Positions 10,330-20,229 of a stretch of 64,000 bases of DNA are shown here, piece by piece. Numbering within the stretch: the stretch's first letter is position 1; the number at the start of each line of letters is the position of its first letter. Below the pieces are notes generated by a model. It made no database searches. It was not told the origin of the DNA and saw nothing but the letters and a program-made list of their open reading frames with translations. The DNA comes from Cenococcum geophilum 1.58 (lineage: Eukaryota > Ascomycota > Dothideomycetes > Gloniales > Gloniaceae). The stretch covers positions 3,560,287-3,624,286 of the forward strand of contig KV748183.1 of assembly GCA_001692895.1 (NCBI GenBank), in the 5' to 3' direction. Both the position numbers and the translations under genes were made by a program.

Positions 10330-13194
10330 TTACATAACAACACACTTATCTCGATCCTCTCCCACCCCACTAATCCCTCCAACACCGGTGCTTTGCCTCC
10401 TGCCCGGCCTCCCCAAGCTGCTCCCGGGCGGAATCTGGTCAACCAGCGGCCCACCAGGTCTTGAGCTTCGCCTTCGCGCCGTTCCAGGGGGGCCCTGCTG
10501 ACTGTTCGCTATGTAAGCACTGCCTTGCTGCCCCTGCGGCCGGATAGGCGCATGCGGGCTCGCAGGGTGTCCATGTGGCGGGTGATACGGCTGGACACTA
10601 GCCGCTTCCTCGTACGTTGGGGGCGGGAGACCCTCTCGCGTTGAGACGGTGGGGCGCTGGATATTGTTCCTGCGTGGTGGGATGAGGGGGCGAACTTCGG
10701 CGCCACGGACCCCAGAGCTGCCGGTGTTGCGTTGCTCAGCGGAGAGGAATTGCTGGGAGAGCTCGTTCTCGCGGCGGCGCCGTTCCTCTAATGAACGTCG
10801 GTGGCGGTCCTCTTCTTCCTCTTGGAGCTGGAGGGCGAGAGCCAAGTCATGATCTTCTTGCTCTGTTTTGCTTGGGTCTGCAGGATTGCTGGAAGCTGGT
10901 CCAGCCGAGAGCCGGCGTGTTATGACGCCGCTTTCTTGACGAGTTTGAAGAGCGGATGTTGATGCGGAAGGTTGGTGGTTGCGACGGTTATTGCGAGATT
11001 CCGTAGTGGTCCAGCCCGAACCATCGTCTATGTCTAGGAGGCTTTGCTGTTGATAAGAGGTGATGCGGGATTTTGGGTATCTGTTGCGCCTAGATTCATT
11101 ATTGCCGACGGGGCGGAAGTCGCCAGAGTAAAGCTCGCTACCCTGGCCATTGATATCAACAAGAGATTCCCAAACAATTTCTTCGTGGCTAGAATAGCCT
11201 GCATCTGTAACTAAGGTCAAGATCTCCTCGGAGCGGGGCTCTTTGTACAGTGTTGAAAAATGATCGTTGCGGAACAGGATTCCAATCTGCCCAGGCTTGA
11301 GACTACTGATAATTGTTTCGAGCCCATACTCAGTTAACTGGGTTGGCCAACGCGTGAGGAATTCCTTGATGNCATGCACGTCTTCGTAGAGGCGTTGCTC
11401 ATCCGCATTTAAACCTTCTGTGCGCAGTTTCCTGTCGAGTTCCTCTTCCTGGAACTGTATGTGTTGTGCATCCTCATATGTCTTCGCCACACGCTCAAAT
11501 GCTGCATAGGCGCGGGATTCGCTCGGGGGAAGCCAGCCGTGAATTAATGGAATATTAAAGGTACTGTAGAGTCGCATTTCACGAGTGTCCTCGAAGCCGC
11601 CGGGTTGGTGTCGAAGAGCTGGGTGGATTGGTGAAATACCATTGGCAGATTTGGCAAAACTAGGATTGACGTTCATGCCAGTATGCAGTGTGACCAAGAA
11701 AGCGTATAACTCCCCCACATCTGGTAGCTCTTGCGCAGCCCCACCCCGACGTCCCGACATAAGTTCGTCGAACACGGCATCGAGAAGCAAGCCCAGACTA
11801 ACCTGCTCTCGGGTCCGTAATGTTTCGATCAGTGCGGTGTCTTCATCCGCCGGCGTGGAGAGCACAAGTGCATTTACTAGAGCAAGCAGAGGACATGGTC
11901 CATTGGCATTCTGCGTCAAGATGGGTGATTTTCGGATTCCGCGTTTATTTGCATCGTACCACCGGATATGTTTAATCTGGTAGTGCTCCTTTCTCTGCTT
12001 TTTCACACTTGTCTCTGGCATGTCCACCTCTTGCCGCCCGGATGGACCACCAAGTCCTGTCTCGACATGTGGACGCGGAGGCTTTGGAGGTGGATATTCT
12101 TGATCTTGCGATCTCCGGGGAGGTAAATCGGGGGGTATCTCATTTTGAGAGCTTGAAGGCTGTTGCAGAGCTACTTTAGCAGCTTGTTCTCCTTGGTGCC
12201 ATTCCTCCTCAGCCCTCCGCTCTTGTTCTGCTCGAAGTGCAGCTTCATGGGCAGCAGCTAGCTCTAGCTCTTTCCTCTGTCTCTCGCTCTGCTCCCACGC
12301 CTGCTGCTCTTGCCAAGTCCGTTGTGGAGGCTCCTCTTGGATCGTATCAGAGGGCAACCCATGACTCCTTGAGGTAAAAGCGTCCAAGGACGAGATATCC
12401 ATACCCGGATCCCATGCGCTTGAAGCATTTGAATCATGTCGAGGGTGAGCGGTCGAGGGTGTCTCGGTGTCAACAGGTATTAGGGGAGGCTGTTTGAAAG
12501 ATGGGGATTGTGGATCATCCCGGGCAAAAGCATTGTATCCTAGCGAGAGTTTGGATATCTGATCAATAGGCGTCTTTTCAGTTGGCAGTTCCACTGGAGG
12601 CTCATATTTCGCATTTGTAGACGGAGTGTCGCCCCAGACCAGGGCACTACTCTCGCCTCCGAAATTGCTCTGTCCAGTATTTTGCATCCGCAGGTATGGA
12701 TTGTGTGATTTCAGTGGATTCGACTCCTTGGAGCTAGTACTAGCGGTTCCGTACGAAGTTGATACCATTTCCTGGTCTGTCTTTTGCGGTTCCGGCGATC
12801 TTCGTATGGTACCTTCCGGTGGGCCCACTCTGAGCGTAGCCGGCAAGCCATTCTCGGCTAGTTGTTTGATGGGCCGACCTCCTCCAATTTTCAACGGTCC
12901 AGGAAGATATTTTGGAGTATCTCTCTCATCGTCGTCTGATTTCTCCCAGTCGGAATTATCGTAATCCGACTCTGGGTCTTCTTCATGCTTTGCCCCCTTT
13001 GCATCTTCCAATGTTCTAAGCCGAAAATCTGGGGACATATGTAAGCTCGGCGAGTAGACACCTTCATGTTGTTCAGAGGAAGCCGGGATTGGTGGTGGCT
13101 CAGATGAAATTGGGGTAGTTGGGTATGGGGGGTTGTTGACGGCTTGCGAAAGGGGGGCCGGGACGAGGTCTGCTGTAGGTTTTCGAAGCACCAT
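10330..13194 (-). CDS. MINDY-family deubiquitinase with C-terminal CaaX box
   Basis: Single-exon frame of 954 residues; one codon near 11372 is ambiguous because of an N. The N-terminal 400 residues are low-complexity, with a charged, coiled-coil-like stretch (QEQQAWEQSERQRKELELAAAH is its core) and a proline-rich linker. The MINDY (DUF544) domain begins near residue 405 with YQIKHIRWYD and carries the catalytic-cysteine motif TQNANGPCPLLALVNAL at about residue 430. A ubiquitin-binding MIU-type helix, DHDLALALQLQEEEE, lies near residue 800. The protein ends CVVM, a CaaX prenylation signal. MINDY enzymes preferentially trim long K48-linked ubiquitin chains. Yeast homologues are also predicted prenylation targets, so membrane anchoring is plausible but inferred. 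It is divergent from TRM6, starts 577 bp apart. Confidence 0.9.
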   Translation of the reverse strand: MVLRKPTADLVPAPLSQAVNNPPYPTTPISSEPPPIPASSEQHEGVYSPSLHMSPDFRLRTLEDAKGAKHEEDPESDYDNSDWEKSDDDERDTPKYLPGPLKIGGGRPIKQLAENGLPATLRVGPPEGTIRRSPEPQKTDQEMVSTSYGTASTSSKESNPLKSHNPYLRMQNTGQSNFGGESSALVWGDTPSTNAKYEPPVELPTEKTPIDQISKLSLGYNAFARDDPQSPSFKQPPLIPVDTETPSTAHPRHDSNASSAWDPGMDISSLDAFTSRSHGLPSDTIQEEPPQRTWQEQQAWEQSERQRKELELAAAHEAALRAEQERRAEEEWHQGEQAAKVALQQPSSSQNEIPPDLPPRRSQDQEYPPPKPPRPHVETGLGGPSGRQEVDMPETSVKKQRKEHYQIKHIRWYDANKRGIRKSPILTQNANGPCPLLALVNALVLSTPADEDTALIETLRTREQVSLGLLLDAVFDELMSGRRGGAAQELPDVGELYAFLVTLHTGMNVNPSFAKSANGISPIHPALRHQPGGFEDTREMRLYSTFNIPLIHGWLPPSESRAYAAFERVAKTYEDAQHIQFQEEELDRKLRTEGLNADEQRLYEDVHXIKEFLTRWPTQLTEYGLETIISSLKPGQIGILFRNDHFSTLYKEPRSEEILTLVTDAGYSSHEEIVWESLVDINGQGSELYSGDFRPVGNNESRRNRYPKSRITSYQQQSLLDIDDGSGWTTTESRNNRRNHQPSASTSALQTRQESGVITRRLSAGPASSNPADPSKTEQEDHDLALALQLQEEEEDRHRRSLEERRRRENELSQQFLSAEQRNTGSSGVRGAEVRPLIPPRRNNIQRPTVSTREGLPPPTYEEAASVQPYHPPHGHPASPHAPIRPQGQQGSAYIANSQQGPPGTARRRSSRPGGPLVDQIPPGSSLGRPGRRQSTGVGGISGVGEDRDKCVVM

Positions 13195-13771
13195 CTCAAC
13201 TTGTGTGATATTGATGAAGCTTCAAATGAGCGAGTCGGTCTTCTCACAGCGGTACGGATGCTACAAGAATTGGAGATGATGAGGCTTCGACCTCCGGATG
13301 TGGCTGTGCTGTATTTTGTGCTTGTTTCAATAGCTCTAAGTGTCCAGAATGGAGTGAGAGAGAAGTCTCTAGGAGGGAAGTATTAGGTAGAAGATAGAAG
13401 CCAGGTGTTGCGGTATATTCTGGCGGGCAACTTGCTTGCGCGGCCCTGAAGGTGATGGAAGCGGCTGGTGGCCAGTCCCGCGATGACGACGAGTTGGCAC
13501 GGGGGCTGGAACTTTGCCCAGGCACCGCACCGCCGCAACACTCGCGCTCGCTCGTTCGCCGCGCCAGGCCGAAACTTTCAACCCACCAACCCAAGCTTTC
13601 TCGGATGACTGTGTGATCGCCGCCAGTCTCAAAGCCGTTTAGGAAACCTCAGCGTAGCCCCTCACTGCTATTTTCCTTCTGTTCCTTCGCCCAAAGTAAT
13701 ACCCATCGCCATCTTCTGTGGCTAATTGCATTACTCGTATAAACCCAGTAACCCTCAAGAAAAGCCACGCA
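13195..13771. promoter_or_regulatory. Divergent intergenic region, MINDY / TRM6
   Basis: A 577-bp gap between two divergent starts, probably containing both promoters and 5' UTRs. Open frames on the - strand here (13244-13632) look like composition effects. No specific site assigned. Confidence 0.4.
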
Positions 13772-15762
13772 ATGCATTCTCACATACGGCCGAACACGTA
13801 CATTGTCCTCCGACTGCCTTCGGGGACGCTGAAGGTCCTCGAAATAATTCCAAACACGTATGTGGATTAGTTGGAGTGAGCATCCACTGACCCCAGTCAC
13901 TTCGAATATCTACAAGAGAAATTCTAATAGGACCACATAGGACAATATCAATAGGGAAATATGGCTCTTTCCCTGCGAACTTGCTGCTAGGACGACCGTA
14001 TTACCTTACCTTTGAGGTTTTGGGCAAGGAAGAGGGAAGGGCGCAAACAGAATTGCGCGTCGTGCCTGCGTCAGAACTGCATGCAGAATCAATCGCGAGT
14101 GACCACGCCACGCCAGTAGAGTCGAGGGACGAGCTAGCAGAAGGAGGAGTTGAGTTCGATATTGTGGGGGAACATGACGAGGTGATAATGCGCAGCAATC
14201 GCCTGACGGTTGATGACCCGTCACGGCAAACATTATCAATGGAAGAAATTGAAGAGCTTAAAAAAACTGGAACGGGTTCGGGGAAAGAAATAATAGCAAA
14301 AATAATGGCGTCACATATGGCAATAGATGAGAAAACATCATTCTCCCTCGCAAAATATGCCTTGCGCAAGTCGAAGAAGTATTTACGACGATTTACGGTT
14401 CTGCCTCTGGATGTATCAATGCTTGCGCATTTCGTGTTGGACAAAGAGGCGCACCGGATCATGGAACTTAGGGATGAAATGCTTGGGCTCATTGGGAGTT
14501 GGGCAAACATTCATTGTGGGGAATCTAGTCGCATCGTCCCCTCCGCCGATGGTAAAGGAATGGTTGGTGGAGGGCGGTGGCTTGTCGTGGACGACACGGG
14601 AGGCTTGATAGTCGCAGCTTTAGCTGAAAAGATGGGTATATTATATCCCGAAGAAGAATTGGAAGACGAGGAGGAACAATCAGAGCAGGAACAAGGACAG
14701 AAGCAGAAGAAAACAAAAGATCAAGAACAGGAGACAGATGCAGGCGGCGACTTCGTAATAGTCGACGCGCCAAGCTCAGAAGTTGTTCTGCCACCTGTAG
14801 AAGCCCTCTTCTCAGACAACATACAACCGCCCAACCGAACCTCCGACACCTCTGTGCCCACCTCACCTTCTAAAGAAACAGCATCGGAACCACTCTCCAC
14901 TAAGGCCCAGCCTGTTCGCAAAGCACCGCGTCCGCATATTCCGGCTATGTCCGCTCTCACTAACACGCTCACAGTTATTCACAGTAATGCGCAGCCCAAT
15001 CTGGGCTTCTTGAAATACTTTTCCTATGATGCGTCCTCCCCCACATCTACGCACCCCCTTTTCACACGCCTCAAATCGCTCAGCTGGTTACAACTACTAC
15101 ACCCTAGTGAGGACCCTGGCTGCGTCGAGCCTGAGGTCGTTTCGGATGGCGTGCTCGCGACCTGGAAAAGTGGTAAGCGAGGGGCATATTATCGGAAACG
15201 ACGACGTTGGGAGCGAATCTCCAGGGTAGTTCAAGAGACGCGTGCGGGAGGATTTGACGGACTTGTCGTGGCTAGTGTGATGGAGCCCGCGACGGTGCTG
15301 AAAGTCTGTGTGCCATTGCTAAGAGGCGCCGCCCAGGTGGTGGTTTTTAACCCAACGGTAGAGCCCCTCGTTGGGTTGTGTGACTTGTATAGCAAGGAGC
15401 GGAAGGTAGCGTTTCTGGCGAGGCAAACACAGCCTCAATTTTCAGTGGAACCAGAACTTGAAAGGTTCAAGAAGGAAATGAACCAGGACGGCGGCTTCGG
15501 GGAAGGTGAGTATGAGGCTGTAGACCCGGACTTCCCGGTGAACCCGACTCTTTTACTAGCCCCAATGCTACAGACTGCCCGGGTGAGGTCTTGGCAGGTC
15601 TTGCCTGGGAGAACGCATCCGCTGATGACAAGTCGAGGCGGCGCAGAAGGGTTCTTGTTTACAGCGACGAGAGTGTTACCTGTGGAGGGCAAAGTGGAAG
15701 CTCGCGGTAGATTTAGGGCGGGAAAGAAGAGGAAAATGGCTGATGTAGCAAGCTTAGCATGA
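13772..15762 (+). CDS. TRM6: tRNA (adenine58-N1)-methyltransferase non-catalytic subunit TRM6
   Basis: Two exons, 13772-13857 and 13941-15762, joined over an 83-nt GTATGT...TAG intron that restores the codon run NTTISIGKYGSFP; total 635 residues. The N-terminus HIRPNTYIVLRLPSGTLKVL and the following GKYGSFPANLLLGRPYYLTFEV are the Gcd10/Trm6 signature. LSMEEIEELKK, the KTSFSLAKY stretch and KKYLRRFTVLPLD are also typical. The middle (about residues 260-350) is an acidic Q/E/K-rich, disordered insertion, and the C-terminal half carries the Rossmann-like fold without the SAM motif. Trm6 pairs with the catalytic Trm61 to form m1A at position 58 of tRNAs, including initiator tRNA-Met, in the nucleus. 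The partner gene is not in this window. The larger exon alone would miss the conserved N-terminus. Confidence 0.93.
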
Positions 15763-15935
15763 TCTCTTAGACTGAGTACGACCATGGACAAGGCGTTCAT
15801 GGAAAACAAAATGTAGAGAATAGGATGAAAATTTAAAGCACCATAAAGCAGCTCAAGGATAAATATCAGCCACTATTTCACCTAAGCCCTTCATCTTCAT
15901 TTTCAACATTTAACTTAGTCGCCTAAGAGTCCCAT

Positions 15936-16761
15936 CTACAATGCCTTGTTCATAAACTTCCTCTTCGTAAAACTTAACCACCACTTGCTTGGCACATTCC
16001 CGTCACCGTACACTCTATTCAGTAACCTCTGCGCCAGCTCCTGTCGCATCTGCATGATGTAATTTCGTAGTTGCTCGGCGTCGTTTCGGTCACGGGGAGC
16101 TTCGAAAGCTTGGTTGAGCGGAAAACCGGCATCGCCCGGGATAGCGAAGTTAGTGTCCAGAGCGATGTTCATGACGGCCTGTCACAAGTAACGCCGCCGT
16201 TAGCTTTAGCCATGCTATGCCATGGAAACATGTCATTCCTCGAGGACCAGTATCTACGCGCTTGCAGAGCTATCTTTCTCCAAGTGGTTTATAGTCATAT
16301 AGAAGAAACTATAGCGCACCTTCTCTGCCTCCCGCCTACTCATACCGGGCTTAATCTTCCCTAGCACTTCGCTCACGAATAAAATGCCATAAATCAACAC
16401 GCGGTCCGCCGGACCTTTGATCTCAAAATTTCGGAAGAAGGTGTTGGCTCGGAACAATGAGAGTACTTCGTCTAGGGGGTCGTACGACTCATGTGAGGCA
16501 TCAACGGTTAGGTCTGTGATGTCCGGCGGCAGCGGGGCCAGTTGGAGGGCTGGGCCACGTGTGCGTGTGCGGAGAGGGAGGAGAGCAAAGTTGCCTATTC
16601 AAATGTCAGGTCGTTATATGGAGTATGCGAGAAGTTAAGTGTACCGATTATGTGTTGGTTTGGCTCGTCGAGAAAGACGGAATGGTATGCCTAGTAAATT
16701 GCGTCAGCTCAAGCTAAGGGTGAATGGGATAGAATTAGAGCAATGAACGACATACGGGCAT
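15936..16761 (-). CDS. ARC18: Arp2/3 complex subunit 3 (ARPC3, p21)
   Basis: Four exons on the - strand: 16761-16756 (only ATG CCC), 16690-16645, 16594-16320 and 16178-15936. Introns are GT-AG and frames join, giving 189 residues. The assembled N-terminus is MPAYHSVFLDEPNQHIIGNF, then LLPLRTRTRGPA, PPDITDLTVDASHESYDPLD, FRANTFFRNFEIKGPADRVL, IYGILFVSEVLGKIKPGMSR, and the C-terminus VPSKWWLSFTKRKFMNKAL. These are near-invariant ARPC3 stretches. The subunit is part of the seven-member actin nucleator that makes branched filaments at endocytic patches and hyphal tips. A six-base first exon is easily missed in automated models. It is tail-to-tail with TRM6 (173 bp) and divergent from RFC3. Confidence 0.93.
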
Positions 16762-17073
16762 GGTGGAGGTGCTCAGCCTGCCCAGGGAATCAGTGGGGAA
16801 GAGAAGGCTATAATAGGCACGGCAATTGTGGTGTTGCGGAGGGGGGATGCGTTGCTGCGGCTAGCGAGTTCATAGGGCTGAAGTGGGAGGATTGAATACA
16901 GCTGTTAGATTGAGATAAGATGCGTAATTTTCAGATGCAATTTACACGTCTTCGCGATTTGGCGCGTCTCCCAGCCTCAACCCATCACTCGTCCTTCAGA
17001 TCTTTTCCACGTATTCTCGCTCTTTCTAAAATTTCATTGTCTCTTTTGTTTAAGGTTGTATAATCTTGCAAAC
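16762..17073. promoter_or_regulatory. Divergent intergenic region, ARPC3 / RFC3
   Basis: A 312-bp gap between the two starts, so both promoters must lie here or within the first exons. A C/T-rich tract (about 17010-17045) sits just upstream of the RFC3 start, as in many fungal promoters. Confidence 0.4.
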
Positions 17074-18431
17074 ATGTCAGACTTTGAGGATGACATGGAC
17101 GTTGATGCGCCAGTTGTGGATAGCGCAATCAAGTTCGGTTCAGACAACACCGACTCAAAAGGAAAGAGGAGCGCTGCAAATCTACCGGTTGAAGCTGAAG
17201 ATTCTCTACCATGGTACTTTTTATGGTCCGTACTTAGATTTTCATGAGCTGATTTGATCCCAGGGTGGAGAAATACAGACCGAACACTCTTGATGATGTC
17301 GCTGGGCATCAAGATATTCTAGCGACAATTAATAAGTTTGTAGAGTCAAATGTAAGTTCAAGCCTCGCCTTAGGGTTATCTTCTCACTTCCGAGCTGACA
17401 TGTATTGACTTTAGAGATTACCACATCTTCTCTTGTATGGACCACCAGGAACCGGCAAAACATCGACAGTCTTAGCTCTCGCACGACGAATATACGGGAA
17501 TAAAAATATGAGACAGATGGTGCTAGAGCTGAATGCCAGTGATGATAGAGGCATTGAGGTTGTCCGGTAGTTATATTATGATCCTCCCTCTAAAACCAAA
17601 CGGCTTACTCTGTCCCATAGAGAACAAATTAAAACCTTCAGCAGCACGAAACAAATATTTTCCGCCGCTCCTAAGGCTGGAGAAAATACCTCCCTTGCAA
17701 CATTTAAGCTCATCATACTTGACGAAGCCGATGCCATGACCTCGACTGCGCAAATGGCCTTACGAAGAATAATGGAGAAGTACACCGCAAATACCCGCTT
17801 CTGTATCATTGCCAACTATACCCACAAACTCTCTCCGGCACTGCTTTCCCGCTGCACACGTTTCCGTTTCTCTCCTCTAAAGGACGCCGACATTCGCAGC
17901 TTAGTGGATAGGGTTATCGTGGAAGAAAATGTGAACATTGCTCCTGACGCCACCGAATCCCTCGTAACACTTGCCAAAGGTGATATGAGGCGAGCATTGA
18001 ATGTGTTACAAGCCTGCCATGCCTCCAGTACACCACTACAACCTCCAGGCAAACCCGCTCTAGACCCAAAAACTTTGGAGAGGGATTTGATTGACCAGAC
18101 GACCATCTATGACTGCATTGCAGCTCCGCATCCCGCTGATATCAACCAAATTCTACAAGATCTTACAAGCACATCAGATATCACGAGCTGTCTTAGGTCT
18201 ATCAACGCAATTAAGGCAATTAAAGGGTTGGCGCTAGCAGATATCTTGACCGCGTTGAGTGAGGAGCTTGTCAAAAAGGACGTTCCGGCTCAGACAATGG
18301 TTACATGGATGGAAGGTTTGGCAGAAGTTGAGTATAGGTTGAGTGGCGGAGGCAGCGAAGCGATACAGACGGGAGCGACAGTCGGAGTCGTGCGGACTGG
18401 AGTAGAATTACTTGACAAGGGGAGGCAGTGA
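17074..18431 (+). CDS. RFC3: Replication factor C subunit 3 (clamp loader)
   Basis: Four exons, 17074-17213, 17264-17351, 17415-17566 and 17621-18431, with GT-AG introns of 50, 63 and 54 nt and continuous frame; 396 residues. After an acidic N-terminus ([11 protein letters not shown]) comes [20 protein letters not shown], the RFC box at the start of the clamp-loader AAA+ fold. Then come Walker [29 protein letters not shown], Walker [11 protein letters not shown], the arginine-finger motif [10 protein letters not shown], and the C-terminal collar helices. Rfc3 is one of the small subunits of the pentamer that opens PCNA and loads it on primer-template junctions; related complexes act at checkpoints. 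The SRC motif and overall length favour Rfc3 over Rfc2/Rfc4. The last 25 residues are variable. Confidence 0.94.
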
Positions 18432-19109
18432 GAAGATGTAATCGAAGTGGTAAAAGGGTCCCACGAATTCTATGCATAGGATGGAGTCATTTTGCAAGGC
18501 GTAAAGGCTGTGGGTTCGAATTTAAAAAACAGGGCGCGAAATTAAGATCTCCAACATTTTCTAGCAAACTATGAACGTTTTCAGCATTCATGCCTAAGGG
18601 TAAGAGCATTTTCAGGCCCTTTAGTACATATTCCTTCTATTCCCGATCGCGCATCAAAGGGAGTTTCCGGTCGTGCTTTGCATAACCTCGCCTAGTCACG
18701 ATCTAGCGTTGCTGGAGCTTCAAGTCAGTAATATCGCCTTTAGTCAATCCGTTCGGCGTCCAATCTTCAAGAAAAGCACTATTTTGTGCTTGGAAAGCCG
18801 GGTCTAGCAGAGAGTTGTCGTATTGCATCAATTCATTCATTCACAATTCTCCACAACATGCACATAACGGCTGTTTATGTCCCTGAGTCTACATCATTCA
18901 CTCAAAGGGAGTCGCACTTATTGGGTTATTTACATTTCTCGCTGACACGACTGAATCATTCAATCTTCTCTTTACATAACCGCTCTGTTTCCCAAATAGC
19001 ATCCTGGTCTTCTACCTCTATCTACTCTTGTTTGGTTGAACCCTCTGACACCCAAAGAAGTTCTCAAACCAACCTCATTGAACGGGTGTTACCTCTGGGC
19101 AAGCACAAG
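18432..19109. other. Intergenic stretch, nothing supported
   Basis: Lies between the RFC3 stop and the possible hypothetical gene. A longer open frame beginning at 18786 extends the next gene upstream, but its first 108 codons are not protein-like in composition. No RNA gene recognised. Confidence 0.35.
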
Positions 19110-19665
19110 ATGAGTTTCCGGCAACTTTGTGAGGACCCTCAAGTTCGCGGGATTATCCAACGTCGACTTGAGGCAGTATTTGAGACGGACGAGCAGGATC
19201 AAAGCCAAGGTCACGCGGATAGCAACGTTCGCATGGCACCTACTTCTGCTACCATCGTAGGTGACCTTCAAAAATCGGGAGGGGATCGTGCTGTAAGAGA
19301 TATCTTCGAGAGAGCTCAGTATTGCTTGTTAACAATTCGTCTAGACCGAACAACAATCTCGCAAATCAAGGCGCCGCTCGCACCTCCAGTCATCGTTAAA
19401 CTTCAATAATGCCTTCCCGGAGCTAGCATTAAGCCCTTCGGCAGAATCTCAACAGTCGGAATTCCCCCGCCACCAAAACCAATCACAAGCTGTGGACGCC
19501 GAAGAAACGTTTGTCAGCCAATACGATGATGCGGTTGAGTACCGGGAGGACGAAGAAGACAAGAGATCGCCCCCAGAGGTGGCTCCGCGAAGCCTGGAGG
19601 AACTCTGCTCCGACGACCATAAACGAAAGGGTTGGTCTGAAATACGTCAATGGCGCCGAATTTGA
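19110..19665 (+). pseudogene. Possible hypothetical gene with a frame break
   Basis: From the ATG at 19110 the frame reads MSFRQLCEDPQVRGIIQRRL and stays open to 19409. A second, shifted frame that reads as protein continues from about 19400 to a TGA at 19663-19665, with NNAFPELALSPSAESQQSE, then an acidic DDAVEYREDEEDK segment, LEELCSDDHKRKGWSEIRQW. No convincing intron joins the two, so a single-base break near 19400 is likely, either true decay or a sequence error. The composition (Q/S/E-rich, low hydrophobicity) suggests a disordered protein. No family recognised. Both frames could be chance, though the second has a clear coding look. Confidence 0.35.
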
Positions 19666-20229
19666 AAGTGTAGGTGTGATTAAGAGCCCTGGGGTTAAAA
19701 AACCCCGGTTGTGGGGCTAGTGCTAATCCCTGCGGAAGACCCGCCTAGGGAGCGCCTGTACCTTTGATGTGTATCCGTTGACGAGGATACAGGTTGGGGG
19801 TTTCGGCATGNTTTAGTTGACTCAGCAACCGCGCCAAGCCAAACGCCGAGCAGCGGAGGCAGTGCATCACCGCCACAACGCCACACTCAAGACCGTTTAT
19901 TCCAACACCAACCACAGTTCCCCTATTTCCTCTATTCTTCAATCCCAGGAAGTAGACCCTTAACAAGGTTAGGGCAGGAGCGGGTCGGCCGCCCTCCCTG
20001 CTAGCTTGATCGATGCGTTTTCGTCTCCATTTACCGAGGTCCAAGTGGCAAAACTTTAACACGTAGTTCTATAAGTAGCCTTATCACTTGATCAGAAGAT
20101 GCTCGAAGCCTCAATGTGGCAAATTAGAAAGCTATATAGTCCCCTGGATCCCCGGCCCCCTCTATAAAATAGAGGTAGAAAAGAAAATAAGGATAGTGGG
20201 TTATCTCTATTTAAACGCTCTAGGACATA
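19666..20229. other. Intergenic stretch, nothing supported
   Basis: Lies downstream of both flanking genes, so it should contain 3' ends only. It includes one N at 19811. Open frames on the - strand (19695-20062) show no family features. Confidence 0.35.

Noticed and set aside
18480-18540. GGGTTCGAAT motif resembling a tRNA T-arm
   Set aside because: No matching acceptor, D or anticodon stems could be folded around it by eye.
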